In this document: piece by piece, positions 26,175-35,232 of the stretch
Layout of the letters: each line of letters starts with the position of its first letter
Numbering within the stretch: the stretch's first letter is position 1
Origin: Azoarcus_F sp048158365
Lineage (GTDB): Bacteria; Pseudomonadota; Gammaproteobacteria; Burkholderiales; Rhodocyclaceae
Direction: 5' to 3' (one strand)
Assembly (NCBI GenBank): GCA_048158365.1
Contig: JBLLNL010000001.1
DNA length: 64,000 nt
The notes under the pieces: model-generated
The model's database searches: none
What the model saw: the letters and a program-made list of their open reading frames with translations, nothing else
What the model was told of the DNA's origin: nothing
Position numbers and translations under genes: made by a program

Positions 26175-27400
26175 TGCGTATCGCCGATCGCCTGTTCGGT
26201 GGCGGCCATGCGGCGCCGAATCATCGTGTCGAAACCAGTCGGGCGGTCAATCGCTTGATGAAGCCGGCAGATCTGACCCGCGAACTGGACCCCTTGCTGA
26301 TCTGGTCTGCCGTCGCGCTGGTGCTGATCGGGTTGGTGATGGTGTATTCGTCGTCGATCGCGATCGCCGAAGGCAGTCGCTACACGGGTTTCCAGTCCCA
26401 CTACTTTCTGTTGCGCCATGCCATCTTCCTGTCGATGGGCGTCGGTGCCGGCCTGTTCGCGTTCCAGTTCTCGATGCGACAGTGGCAGCGCTTCGCGCCG
26501 TGGCTGTTCATGCTGGGCGTACTCCTGCTGATTCTGGTGCTGATCCCGGGGGTCGGGCGCGAAGTCAATGGTGCGCAGCGCTGGATTCCGCTTGGGCCGG
26601 TGAATCTGCAGCCCTCCGAGTTGATGAAGGTGTTCGTCGCGCTGTATGCGGCCGACTACACGGTGCGCAAACTCCCGGATATGGGCAGCTTCCGGCGTGG
26701 CTTCCTGCCGATGGCGGCGATGATTCTGTTCGTCGGTTTCCTGCTGCTGCGCGAACCGGATTTCGGTGCATTCGTCGTGATCTGCGCGATCGCCTTCGGC
26801 GTGCTGTTCCTCGGCGGCATCAATGTGCGCGTGTTCGCGCTGCTGGCGACCGTCGCGGTGATCGGCTTCATGCTGCTCATCTGGCTGTCGCCGTATCGGC
26901 GCGACCGGATCTTCGGCTTCATGGACCCTTGGCAGGATCCGTTCGGCAAGGGCTACCAGCTGTCGCACGCGCTGATCGCATTCGGTCGCGGCGAATGGTT
27001 CGGGGTCGGACTGGGCGGCAGCGTCGAGAAGCTGTTCTATCTGCCGGAGGCCCACACCGACTTTCTGCTCGCCGTCATTGCCGAGGAGCTAGGCTTCGTC
27101 GGCGTGCTGACCGTCGTCCTGTTGTTCGCGATCCTGATCCATCGCGCGTTCGCGATCGGTCGCGAGGCGATCCATCTCGAACGTTATTTCCCGGGCCTGG
27201 TCGCGATGGGGATCGGCTTGTGGCTGGGCGTGCAGTCCTTCATCAACATGGGCGTGAACATGGGTCTGCTGCCGACCAAGGGTCTGACGCTGCCGTTAAT
27301 GAGTTTCGGCGGGTCGGCGCTGATTGCCAACTGCATCGCGATCGCGATCCTGTTGCGGGTCGACTGGGAAGTGCGCCAGATGAAGCGGGGGGCAGGATGA
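26171..27400 (+). CDS. ftsW: Septal peptidoglycan glycosyltransferase FtsW
   Basis: A 409-residue SEDS-family protein with about ten transmembrane segments. Signature stretches include VMVYSSSIAIA, the GxGREVNGAQRWIPLGPVNLQPSE region, YRRDRIFGFMDPWQDPFGKGYQ with the conserved arginines, and LPLMSFGGSALIANC. Together with FtsI it polymerises septal glycan. A cytoplasmic N-terminal tail of about 45 residues is on the long side. It overlaps murD and murG by 4 bases. Confidence 0.95.
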   Translation: MMRIADRLFGGGHAAPNHRVETSRAVNRLMKPADLTRELDPLLIWSAVALVLIGLVMVYSSSIAIAEGSRYTGFQSHYFLLRHAIFLSMGVGAGLFAFQFSMRQWQRFAPWLFMLGVLLLILVLIPGVGREVNGAQRWIPLGPVNLQPSELMKVFVALYAADYTVRKLPDMGSFRRGFLPMAAMILFVGFLLLREPDFGAFVVICAIAFGVLFLGGINVRVFALLATVAVIGFMLLIWLSPYRRDRIFGFMDPWQDPFGKGYQLSHALIAFGRGEWFGVGLGGSVEKLFYLPEAHTDFLLAVIAEELGFVGVLTVVLLFAILIHRAFAIGREAIHLERYFPGLVAMGIGLWLGVQSFINMGVNMGLLPTKGLTLPLMSFGGSALIANCIAIAILLRVDWEVRQMKRGAG

Positions 27401-28470
27401 TGAAGACCCTGCTGGTCATGGCAGGTGGTACCGGCGGCCACATCTTTCCTGGCATCGCGGTTGCCGAGGCGCTGCGCACACGGGGCTGGCGTATCGTGTG
27501 GATGGGCAACCCGGACGGCATGGAGGCGCGCCTGGTGCCCGAGCGCGGCTACGACATGGCCTGGATCCGCTTTTCGGCGCTGCGAGGCAAGGGCCTGTTG
27601 CGCAAGTTGTTGCTGCCGTTCAATCTGCTGCGCGGGTTCTGGCAGGCACTCGGCGCATTGCGGCGGGTCCGCCCGGATGCGGTGCTGGGCATGGGCGGTT
27701 ACGTGACCTTCCCGGGCGGCATGATGGCGGCGCTGCTCGGTCGGCCGTTGGTGCTGCATGAGCAGAATTCGGTTGCCGGGCTCGCGAACCGGGTCCTGAG
27801 CACTGTCGCGGACAAGGTGATGACCGGTTTTCCGGACGTGCTCAGAAACGGCGAGTGGGTCGGAAATCCGGTGCGCTCGGACATCGCGGCCGTCCCGCCG
27901 CCCGAACAGCGTTTCGATGGCCGCTCCGGTCCATTGAACCTGCTGGTCGTGGGCGGCAGCCTCGGGGCGGCGGCGCTCAACGACGTGGTGCCCAGGGCGC
28001 TGGCCCGTATCCCGGAGGCGGTGCGTCCGCGAGTGATCCATCAGGCCGGCGCGAAGCAGATCGATGCCCTGCATGCCAGCTACGCCGCTGCCGGCGTTGC
28101 GGGCGACTTGCTGCCCTTCATCGACGACATGGCGGCACGCTATGCTCAGGCCGATCTGGTGATCTGTCGCGCCGGCGCACTGACGGTCGCCGAACTGGCC
28201 GCGGTCGGGGTGGCCAGCATGCTGGTGCCGTTTCCGCATGCGGTCGATGACCACCAGACCGGCAACGCTCGATTTCTGGCGGATCGCGGGGCGGCGATAC
28301 TGGTGCCGCAAACGGGGCTGGATGCCGCGCGCCTGGCCGATCTGATCATGGGCCTGGATCGCGCCCAGTTGCTGGAAATGGCCCGCAACGCGCGGGCTGC
28401 CGCGCGCGCCGACGCGGCCGAACGGGTGGCGCAGATGTGCGAAGCGCTGGCCGACGGGAGGCGGACATGA
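27397..28470 (+). CDS. murG: UDP-GlcNAc:lipid I GlcNAc transferase
   Basis: A 357-residue GT-B glycosyltransferase that makes lipid II on the cytoplasmic face. The glycine-rich N-terminal loop is MAGGTGGHIFPGIAVA, the second GMGGYVTFPGG, and the donor-site region VICRAGALTVAELAAVG is near the C terminus. The start may be at either of two tandem ATG codons (27397 or 27400); the first overlaps the ftsW stop. Confidence 0.97.
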   Translation: MMKTLLVMAGGTGGHIFPGIAVAEALRTRGWRIVWMGNPDGMEARLVPERGYDMAWIRFSALRGKGLLRKLLLPFNLLRGFWQALGALRRVRPDAVLGMGGYVTFPGGMMAALLGRPLVLHEQNSVAGLANRVLSTVADKVMTGFPDVLRNGEWVGNPVRSDIAAVPPPEQRFDGRSGPLNLLVVGGSLGAAALNDVVPRALARIPEAVRPRVIHQAGAKQIDALHASYAAAGVAGDLLPFIDDMAARYAQADLVICRAGALTVAELAAVGVASMLVPFPHAVDDHQTGNARFLADRGAAILVPQTGLDAARLADLIMGLDRAQLLEMARNARAAARADAAERVAQMCEALADGRRT

Positions 28471-29882
28471 AGCACAAGGTCAAGCGAATCCATTTCGTCG
28501 GTATCGGTGGCGCGGGCATGAGCGGGATTGCCGAGGTGCTGCTCAACCTCGGTTACACGATCAGCGGATCCGACCTTTCCGACAGCGCCGCGACCCGGCG
28601 TCTGCGTGCGCTCGGGGCCCGCGTGATGCTCGGTCATGCCGTCGAGAACGTGGATGCGGCCGATGCCGTGGTCATCTCGACTGCGGTCCGCAACGACAAT
28701 CCGGAGGTGATCGCGGCGCGTGCCAAGCCGATCCCGGTGGTGCCACGCGCGCAGATGCTGGCCGAACTGATGCGACTCAAGCAGGGCATTGCGATCGCCG
28801 GCACGCACGGCAAGACCACCACCACGTCGCTGGTCGCCAGCATTCTGGCCGAAGGCAACATGGATCCGACCTTCGTCATCGGCGGCAAGCTCAATGCGGC
28901 TGGCGCGAACGCACGTCTGGGCAAGGGCGACTTCCTGGTCGCCGAGGCGGACGAGTCGGATGCGTCCTTCCTGTTGCTGACACCGGTGATCTCGGTCGTG
29001 ACCAATATCGACGCGGATCACATGGACACCTACGGCCACGATTTCGCGCGGCTCAAGCAGGCCTTCGTCGACTTTCTGCAGCATCTGCCGTTCTATGGTG
29101 TCGCGGTACTGTGCGAGGACGACCCGCACGTGCGTTCGGTGATGCCACTGGTGTCCAGGCAGATCGTGCGTTTCGGGTTGTCGGAGAACGCCAACATCCG
29201 GGCCGAGAATGTTCGCGCGGAGGGGGGGCGCATGCGGTTCGACGCGCTGCGGGTCAATGGCACGGTGACACGCCTGTCGATCGAACTGAACCTGCCGGGC
29301 ATGCACAACGTGCTCAATGCGTTGGCTGCGATCGCGGTCGCGACCGAGGTGCAGGTGCCCGACGACGCAATCGTGAAGGCGCTGGCCGAATTCAAGGGCG
29401 TGGGGCGACGTTTCCAGTCCTATGGCGAGATCATGCTGCCTGGCCAGGATGGTGCGCAGCGCGGTAGCTTCACGCTGATCGACGACTACGGCCACCATCC
29501 GGTCGAGATGGCGGCGACGATTGCTGCCGCACGCGGTGCGTTCCCCGATCGACGCCTGCTGCTGGCCTTTCAGCCACATCGCTATTCGCGTACCCGTGAT
29601 TGCTTCGAGGACTTTGTCAGGGTGCTCTCGACCGTTGACGGCCTGCTGCTGGCCGAGGTCTATCCGGCCGGCGAACTCCCGCTGGTCGCGGCCGACGGGC
29701 GATCGCTGGCGCGCGCGCTGCGGGTTGCCGGAAAGGTCGAGCCCATCTTCGTCGAGGACATCGCCGACATGCCCGAGGCGATTCTGTCCGCCGCGCAGGA
29801 CGGCGACGTCGTGATCACGATGGGGGCAGGTTCGATCGGAGCCGTGCCCGGTGAAATTGCGAGTGGCGAGGCGGATCAGTGA
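28467..29882 (+). CDS. murC: UDP-N-acetylmuramate--L-alanine ligase
   Basis: A 471-residue Mur ligase that attaches L-alanine, the first stem residue. HFVGIGGAGMSGIAEVLLNLGY is the MurC-type N terminus (read as two parts), GTHGKTTTTSL the P-loop, EADESDASFL and DDYGHHPVEM further signatures. It distinguishes itself from mpl at 11.2 kb by the GIGGAGMSG motif. It overlaps murG and ddl by 4 bases. murB, which follows murC in many genomes, is absent here. Confidence 0.97.
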   Translation: MKHKVKRIHFVGIGGAGMSGIAEVLLNLGYTISGSDLSDSAATRRLRALGARVMLGHAVENVDAADAVVISTAVRNDNPEVIAARAKPIPVVPRAQMLAELMRLKQGIAIAGTHGKTTTTSLVASILAEGNMDPTFVIGGKLNAAGANARLGKGDFLVAEADESDASFLLLTPVISVVTNIDADHMDTYGHDFARLKQAFVDFLQHLPFYGVAVLCEDDPHVRSVMPLVSRQIVRFGLSENANIRAENVRAEGGRMRFDALRVNGTVTRLSIELNLPGMHNVLNALAAIAVATEVQVPDDAIVKALAEFKGVGRRFQSYGEIMLPGQDGAQRGSFTLIDDYGHHPVEMAATIAAARGAFPDRRLLLAFQPHRYSRTRDCFEDFVRVLSTVDGLLLAEVYPAGELPLVAADGRSLARALRVAGKVEPIFVEDIADMPEAILSAAQDGDVVITMGAGSIGAVPGEIASGEADQ

Positions 29883-30793
29883 GCACAGACTGCGGAAAAG
29901 TGGCGGTGTTGATGGGCGGTGCGTCGGCCGAGCGCGAGGTGTCGCTGATGTCCGGTGCAGCGGTTCTGTCAGCGCTGCGGCGCGCCGGTGTGGACGCCCA
30001 TGGCTTCGATCCGGCCGAGTCCGATCTGCATCGGCTCAAGGAGGAAGGCTACGCGCGGGCCTTCGTCGCGCTGCACGGGCGCGGCGGCGAGGACGGTACG
30101 GTGCAGGGCATGCTCGAACTGATGGGCATTCCGTATACCGGTAGCGGGGTCATGGCTTCGGCGATCTCGATGGACAAGTGGCGCACCAAGATGATCTGGG
30201 CGGCCTGCGGGCTGCCCACGCCGCGTTACGCGATACTGTCCGCTGACAGCGACTGGGACGCGGTCGCGGCCGAACTGGGGCTGCCAATCTTCGTCAAGCC
30301 GGTGCATGAGGGCTCCAGCATGGGTGCGACCAAGGTGACCGAGGCGGCGCAACTGCGCGAGTCCTGGGTGCTGGCTGCGCGCTACGACGATCTGGTGATC
30401 GCCGAGGAGTTCATCCAGGGGATGGAGCTGACCGCGCCCTTTCTGGGTGAGCAGGCACTGCCGTTGATCAGAATCGATGCGCCCGGCGGCAACTACGACT
30501 ATCAGCACAAGTATTTTTCCGACGACACGCAGTACCACTGTCCGTCCGGCCTGCCCCCCGAGCAGGAACAACGCCTGCAGGCCCTGGTGATGCAGAGCGC
30601 GCGCGTGCTCGGCTGCCGCGGCTGGGGGCGGGGCGATCTGATGGTGACCCCCGATGGTCGCCCCTATCTGCTGGAAATGAATACCTCGCCCGGCATGACC
30701 GGACACTCCCTGGTGCCGATGGCGGCGCGCGTCGCCGGCTTGGACTTCGAGGCCTTGTGCCTCGCGATTCTGGAGGGCGCACGCCTTGGATGA
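29879..30793 (+). CDS. ddl: D-alanine--D-alanine ligase
   Basis: A 304-residue ATP-grasp ligase (DdlB type) making the D-Ala-D-Ala dipeptide used by MurF. VAVLMGGASAEREVSLMSG is the N-terminal signature, ALHGRGGEDGTVQG the second, and GRGDLMVTPDG and EMNTSPGMTGHSL form the metal-binding end. The start is a GTG overlapping the murC stop. It overlaps ftsQ by 8 bases. Confidence 0.96.
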   Translation: MSTDCGKVAVLMGGASAEREVSLMSGAAVLSALRRAGVDAHGFDPAESDLHRLKEEGYARAFVALHGRGGEDGTVQGMLELMGIPYTGSGVMASAISMDKWRTKMIWAACGLPTPRYAILSADSDWDAVAAELGLPIFVKPVHEGSSMGATKVTEAAQLRESWVLAARYDDLVIAEEFIQGMELTAPFLGEQALPLIRIDAPGGNYDYQHKYFSDDTQYHCPSGLPPEQEQRLQALVMQSARVLGCRGWGRGDLMVTPDGRPYLLEMNTSPGMTGHSLVPMAARVAGLDFEALCLAILEGARLG

Positions 30794-31619
30794 AAGGCCT
30801 CCGGGTTACGCGCTGAAGCGTGCGGTGACGTCCGCCCACGCCCGCGCGCGCGGACGCGAAGCCGGTGGTCTGTGGGATCGCCCGGCGCTGCTCGACCTGG
30901 TGTCCGATCTGTTGATGGCTTTCGTAGCGCTGGCGCTCGGGTACGCCCTGGTGATCTGGTTTCTGAGCCGCTCGCTGTTTCCGTTGCGGGAGGTCGTGGT
31001 CGTGAGCCCGCCGGCGCAGGTCACGCTGTCGCAGATCGAATACGCGGCGCGCTCGTCGATCAATGGCAACTTCTTTTCGATCAGCCTGGACGATGTCCGC
31101 TCTGCGTTCGAGAAGTTGCCATGGGTGCGGCGCGCAGAGGTCCGCCGGCGCTGGCCGGATGCCCTCGAACTGCGGCTCGAGGAGCATCAGGCGGTCGCCT
31201 ACTGGACCGTGTCGGATAGTGACGAAGTGCATCTGGTGAATCGCCAGGGTGAGATCTTCGTCGCCGCGAGCAATGCGGTGCTGCCGGACTTCTCGGGTCC
31301 CCCGGGCTCGGCGGCATTCCTGCTGGGACGCTACCGCGAGTTCGCGGCCATGCTCGCGCCGCTTGGGCGGCGGCCGGTCGAGGTCTGGTTGTCCGCACGC
31401 GAGGCCTGGCGGCTGGTACTGGATGATGGAATGGTGATCGTGCTCGGGCGCGATCAGGACAAGATGCCGATCGGCGAGCGTCTGACGCGGTTCGTCAACG
31501 CCTGGCCCGAGACGCAGGAACAACTGGGTGTTCAGGTCGCCGCCGTGGACCTGCGCTATCAACGCGGTTTCGCACTGACCCCGGCACCGCATGATCCGAT
31601 CACGAAAGGCAAGCAATGA
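30786..31619 (+). CDS. ftsQ: Cell division protein FtsQ
   Basis: A 277-residue bitopic protein: a cytoplasmic basic tail of about 35 residues, one transmembrane helix (about 40-60), a POTRA domain (VSPPAQVTLSQIEYAARSSINGNFF in two pieces, then VRSAFEKLPWVRRAEVRRRWPDALEL) and a FtsQ-type C-terminal beta domain. It recruits FtsB/FtsL to the divisome. I accept the TTG at 30786, because a GGAGG at 30772-30776 sits 9 bases upstream and no ATG is available; a GTG at 30825 is the alternative. Confidence 0.93.
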   Translation: MDERPPGYALKRAVTSAHARARGREAGGLWDRPALLDLVSDLLMAFVALALGYALVIWFLSRSLFPLREVVVVSPPAQVTLSQIEYAARSSINGNFFSISLDDVRSAFEKLPWVRRAEVRRRWPDALELRLEEHQAVAYWTVSDSDEVHLVNRQGEIFVAASNAVLPDFSGPPGSAAFLLGRYREFAAMLAPLGRRPVEVWLSAREAWRLVLDDGMVIVLGRDQDKMPIGERLTRFVNAWPETQEQLGVQVAAVDLRYQRGFALTPAPHDPITKGKQ

Positions 31620-32845
31620 GCAAGGAATACAAGGACCTGATCGTCGGACTCGATATCGGCACGGCCAAGGTCACCTGCATGATCGCGGAGGCCAGGCCGG
31701 ACGGACGCCTGAATGTGGTCGGGCTCGGTACGCATCCGATGAGCGGTCTGAAGCGCGGCGTCGTCGTGAATATCGAGGCGACCGTGGATGCGATCTCGCG
31801 GGTCATCCAGGAGGTCGAGGTGATGGCCGACTGCAAGATTCGCGACGTGTATACCGGCATCGCGGGTAGCCACATCAAGAGCTTCAACTCCAACGGCATG
31901 GTTGCGATCAAGGACAAGGAAGTCTCGCCGATGGATGTGGAGCGTGTGATCGAAGTCGCCCGGGCGATGCCGATTCCGGCCGAGCAGCAGATCCTTCACA
32001 TCCTGACCCAGGAGTTCATCATCGACGGGCAGGGCGGGGTACGCGAGCCGATCGGCATGAGCGGCGTCAAGCTGGAGGTCAAGGTCCATATCGTGACCGG
32101 CGCGGTTTCGGCGGCCCAGAACGTCGTGAAATGTGTGCGCCGCTGCGGGCTCGAGGTCATGGATCTGATCCTGCAACCGCTCGCTTCCAGTCTCGCGGTG
32201 CTCACCGAGGACGAAAAGGAACTCGGCGTGTGCCTGGTCGATATCGGTGGCGGCACCGCCGACATCGCCGTATTCACGCAGGGCGCGATCCGGCATACCG
32301 CGGTCCTGCCTGTGGCTGGTGACCAGATCACCAACGACATCGCGATGGCGCTGCGGACCCCGACCTCCGAGGCGGAGGAGATCAAGATACGTTACGGTGT
32401 CGCGATGCATGCGATGGCCGATCCCGAGGAGATGATCGAGGTCCCGGGGGTCGGTGATCGCCCGCCGCGATCGCTGTCGCGCCAGCGCCTCGCCGACGTG
32501 ATCGAGCCGAGGGTGTCCGAGCTGTTCGAACTGGTGCAGGCGGAACTGCGCCGCAGCGGCTACGAGGAACTGCTGTCATCCGGCATCGTGCTGACCGGTG
32601 GCTCGTCGGTGATGCGCGGAATGGTGGAACTGGGCGAAGAGGTCTTCCACCTTCCGGTGCGGGTGGGATCCCCCCAGTACGATGGCGGGCTGGCCGATGT
32701 GGTCTGTCAGCCCTATTACGCGACCGCAATGGGGTTGGTGCTGGAAGGGCAGGCGCAGCGTCGTCGCGGCATCATGGCGCGCGAGACGCGGAACCTGCGC
32801 CAGATGATCGGAAAGATGAAATCGTGGTTCGAGCGGAATTTCTGA
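31616..32845 (+). CDS. ftsA: Cell division protein FtsA
   Basis: A 409-residue actin-fold ATPase that tethers FtsZ to the membrane. LIVGLDIGTAKVTCMI is the phosphate-1 loop, VDIGGGTADIAVF phosphate-2 and TGGSSVMRGM the adenosine motif. The last residues (QMIGKMKSWFERNF) form the amphipathic membrane-targeting helix. It overlaps ftsQ by 4 bases. A 140-bp gap with a strong inverted repeat separates it from ftsZ. Confidence 0.96.
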   Translation: MSKEYKDLIVGLDIGTAKVTCMIAEARPDGRLNVVGLGTHPMSGLKRGVVVNIEATVDAISRVIQEVEVMADCKIRDVYTGIAGSHIKSFNSNGMVAIKDKEVSPMDVERVIEVARAMPIPAEQQILHILTQEFIIDGQGGVREPIGMSGVKLEVKVHIVTGAVSAAQNVVKCVRRCGLEVMDLILQPLASSLAVLTEDEKELGVCLVDIGGGTADIAVFTQGAIRHTAVLPVAGDQITNDIAMALRTPTSEAEEIKIRYGVAMHAMADPEEMIEVPGVGDRPPRSLSRQRLADVIEPRVSELFELVQAELRRSGYEELLSSGIVLTGGSSVMRGMVELGEEVFHLPVRVGSPQYDGGLADVVCQPYYATAMGLVLEGQAQRRRGIMARETRNLRQMIGKMKSWFERNF

Positions 32846-32886
32846 ACGAACGGCGGTGGTTTCGGAAGGGTTTTGTTTGAGTGGCT

Positions 32887-32944
32887 GTTCGACCCCGTTA
32901 TTTAGTTGTAAACTCGATGCGCAGCACTAAATAACGGGTCGAAC
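32887..32944. repeat. Near-perfect inverted repeat in the ftsA-ftsZ spacer
   Basis: The left arm GTTCGACCCCGTTATTTAGT (32887-32906) and the right arm ACTAAATAACGGGTCGAAC (32926-32944) are complementary except for one extra C in the left arm; the loop is 19 nt. In RNA the hairpin would end 28 bases before the ftsZ ribosome binding site AGGAGG (32973-32978). No T-tract follows, so it is not a classic terminator. Its role is unknown. Confidence 0.85.
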
Positions 32945-32985
32945 GGGGGCTATGTACGCAGTTGGCTGTTTTAGGAGGCAGATAG

Positions 32986-34125
32986 ATGTTTGAAATCGTC
33001 GAGAAGGAGCAGACCGGAACGATCATCAAGGTGATCGGTGTCGGCGGGGCCGGCGGCAATGCGGTTGACCACATGATTCGAGAGGGTGTCCAGGGGGTCG
33101 ACTTCGTCGTCGCCAACACCGATGCGCAGGCGTTGAAACGCTGCCTCGCGTCGAACAAGGTGCAGCTCGGCAGCACCGGGCTGGGCGCAGGGTCCAAGCC
33201 AGAGGCGGGCCGGGCGGCCGCACAGGACACCCGCGACACGATCGCGGCGGCGCTCGAGGGTGCGCACATGTGCTTCATCACCGGCGGCATGGGGGGTGGA
33301 ACCGGCACGGGTGCGGCCCCGGTGGTCGCGGAGATCGCGAAGGAGATGGGCATCCTGACCGTCGCGGTGGTCACCAAGCCGTTCGACTTCGAGAACCGTC
33401 TGAGGGTCGCGGAGAGCGGGGTCGAGGAACTGACCCGTCATGTCGATTCGCTGATCATCGTGCTCAACGACAAGTTGCTCGAGGTCTTCGGCGACGACGC
33501 GGGTTTCGAGGACTGCTTCCGTTCCGCCGACAACGTGCTGAAGAATGCGGTCGGTGGCATCGCCGAGATCATCAACGTGCCGGGCCTGGTCAACGTCGAT
33601 TTTCAGGATGTCCGGACCGCGATGGGCGAGATGGGTCGTGCGATGATGGGCTCGGCCGAAGCCTCGGGTCTGGATCGCGCGCGTATCGCGGCCGAACAGG
33701 CTGCGGTCAGCCCGTTGCTGGAGGGCACCGAGTTGTCCGGCGCGCGTTGTGTGCTGATCAACATCACGGCCAGCCGCTCGCTGAAGATGTCCGAGGTCCG
33801 CGACGCGGTGAAGACGGTCCAGGCCTTTGCGGCCCCTGAGGCTTTCGTCAAGTACGGCACGGTGTTCGAGGAGTCGATGGAAGATCGCCTGCGCGTCACG
33901 GTGGTCGCGACCGGTCTCGGGGCGCCGCAGGTCGCCGCGCGTCAGCCGGTGATGCAGGTGGTTCAGGGGACCGGCACCTATGGTCCGATGGGCGGTGCGC
34001 AGATGAACGACCTGGATGTCCCGGCGGTCATTCGCAGCGGCCGCCGGACCACGGTCGAGGCGATGAGCGCGAACGGCATGGGAACCTACGACATCCCGGC
34101 TTTCCTGCGCAAGCAGGCTGACTGA
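32986..34125 (+). CDS. ftsZ: Cell division protein FtsZ
   Basis: A 379-residue tubulin-like GTPase that forms the Z ring. GVGGAGGNAVDHM is near residue 18, the tubulin signature GGGTGTG is at 103-109, and the T7-loop region contains NVDFQDVRTAM. A short linker leads to the conserved C-terminal peptide DIPAFLRKQAD, which binds FtsA and ZipA-type partners. A strong AGGAGG lies 7 bases before the ATG, unlike the overlapping starts of the upstream genes, which fits independent, high-level translation. Confidence 0.98.
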   Translation: MFEIVEKEQTGTIIKVIGVGGAGGNAVDHMIREGVQGVDFVVANTDAQALKRCLASNKVQLGSTGLGAGSKPEAGRAAAQDTRDTIAAALEGAHMCFITGGMGGGTGTGAAPVVAEIAKEMGILTVAVVTKPFDFENRLRVAESGVEELTRHVDSLIIVLNDKLLEVFGDDAGFEDCFRSADNVLKNAVGGIAEIINVPGLVNVDFQDVRTAMGEMGRAMMGSAEASGLDRARIAAEQAAVSPLLEGTELSGARCVLINITASRSLKMSEVRDAVKTVQAFAAPEAFVKYGTVFEESMEDRLRVTVVATGLGAPQVAARQPVMQVVQGTGTYGPMGGAQMNDLDVPAVIRSGRRTTVEAMSANGMGTYDIPAFLRKQAD

Positions 34126-34155
34126 CCTGATCTGAAAGCCGAACCTGCCCCCTGC

Positions 34156-34201
34156 GGGCGCCCTTGTGCAGACCACCGCCTCCGGTCTGCGCAGGGCGCC
34201 C
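34156..34201. repeat. GC-rich hairpin after ftsZ, possible terminator or attenuator
   Basis: 34156-34174 and 34184-34201 pair through GGGCGCCCT and GCAGACC blocks around a small internal bulge, with a 9-nt loop. There is no T-tract downstream. It may slow or end transcription between ftsZ and lpxC, but the call is tentative. Confidence 0.35.
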
Positions 34202-34266
34202 GTCGCCGTTGGTGGGCGTGGATAGCCTGTCGCTAACGAGGTGATCGAAGCCGTTTTTCATCCGCA

Positions 34267-34275
34267 TGTTAAAAT
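34267..34275 (+). promoter_or_regulatory. Extended -10 promoter of lpxC
   Basis: TGTTAAAAT (TGn plus TAAAAT) lies 25 bases before the lpxC ATG in the 174-bp ftsZ-lpxC spacer. The -35 region is weak. Confidence 0.45.
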
Positions 34276-34299
34276 CGTGGCCAAACAGGACTCGAAGAC

Positions 34300-35223
34300 A
34301 TGATCAAGCAACGTACCCTCAAGACGGTGGTGAAGGCCACCGGTGTCGGACTCCATGGCGGACGCAAGGTCCACATGGTGTTGCGGCCGGCTGCGCCCGA
34401 TACCGGCATCGTGTTCCATCGTGTGGACGTCGATCCGCCGGTGTCGTTGCCGGCTGATCCGTATGCGGTATGCGATACCCGGATGTGCTCGGGCCTGCAG
34501 GGTGCCGGCGGCATCAAGGTCGGTACCGTCGAGCACCTGATGTCGGCACTGGCCGGACTCGGCATCGACAACGTGCATGTTGACGTGGATGCGCCGGAAA
34601 TTCCGATTCTGGATGGCAGTTCCGGACCGTTCGTGTTCCTGCTGCGCTCGGCTGGCCTCGAGGAGCAGAAAGCGCCCAAGCGCTTCCTGCGGGTACTGAA
34701 ACCGGTCGAGTTTCGCGAGGACGACAAATGGGTGCGGCTCGAGCCCTATGACGGCTTCAAGCTCAGCTTCTCCATCGTGTTCAACCACCCCGCGATCGAC
34801 AGCACAGCGACCCGGGTGACGGTCGATTTCGCCGATCAGTCCTACGAGAAGGACGTGTCGCGGGCCAGGACCTTCGGTTTCATGCAGGACGTGGAGTTCA
34901 TGCAGGCCAACGGTCTCGCGCTCGGAGGCAGTTTAGGCAATGCGATCGTCATGGATGAATATCGTGTGCTGAATGCCGAGGGTCTGCGCTATGCGGACGA
35001 GTTCGTGAAACACAAGGTGCTGGATGCGATCGGTGATCTCTACCTGTGCGGACGTCCGCTGCTGGCGGCGTATTCGGCGTTCAAGGCCGGTCATGCGATG
35101 AACAATCAGGTTCTGCGGGCACTGCTCGAAGACCAGAGCGCCTGGGAACTGGTCACCTTCGAGCAGAACGACGCCGCACCTGCGTCGGTCCGCAACCAAC
35201 TCGCCTTGCTGCCGGCCGCTTGA
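34300..35223 (+). CDS. lpxC: UDP-3-O-acyl-N-acetylglucosamine deacetylase
   Basis: A 307-residue zinc amidase, the committed step of lipid A synthesis in the cytoplasm. The zinc ligands are H79 (in TVEHLMSA), H238 and D242 (in KHKVLDAIGD), with E78, D246 and H265 (in GHAMNNQ) as catalytic residues. These are the same residue numbers as in E. coli LpxC, which supports the start. It follows ftsZ as in many proteobacteria and appears to have its own promoter. Confidence 0.98.
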   Translation: MIKQRTLKTVVKATGVGLHGGRKVHMVLRPAAPDTGIVFHRVDVDPPVSLPADPYAVCDTRMCSGLQGAGGIKVGTVEHLMSALAGLGIDNVHVDVDAPEIPILDGSSGPFVFLLRSAGLEEQKAPKRFLRVLKPVEFREDDKWVRLEPYDGFKLSFSIVFNHPAIDSTATRVTVDFADQSYEKDVSRARTFGFMQDVEFMQANGLALGGSLGNAIVMDEYRVLNAEGLRYADEFVKHKVLDAIGDLYLCGRPLLAAYSAFKAGHAMNNQVLRALLEDQSAWELVTFEQNDAAPASVRNQLALLPAA

Positions 35224-35232
35224 GGGCGAAGA

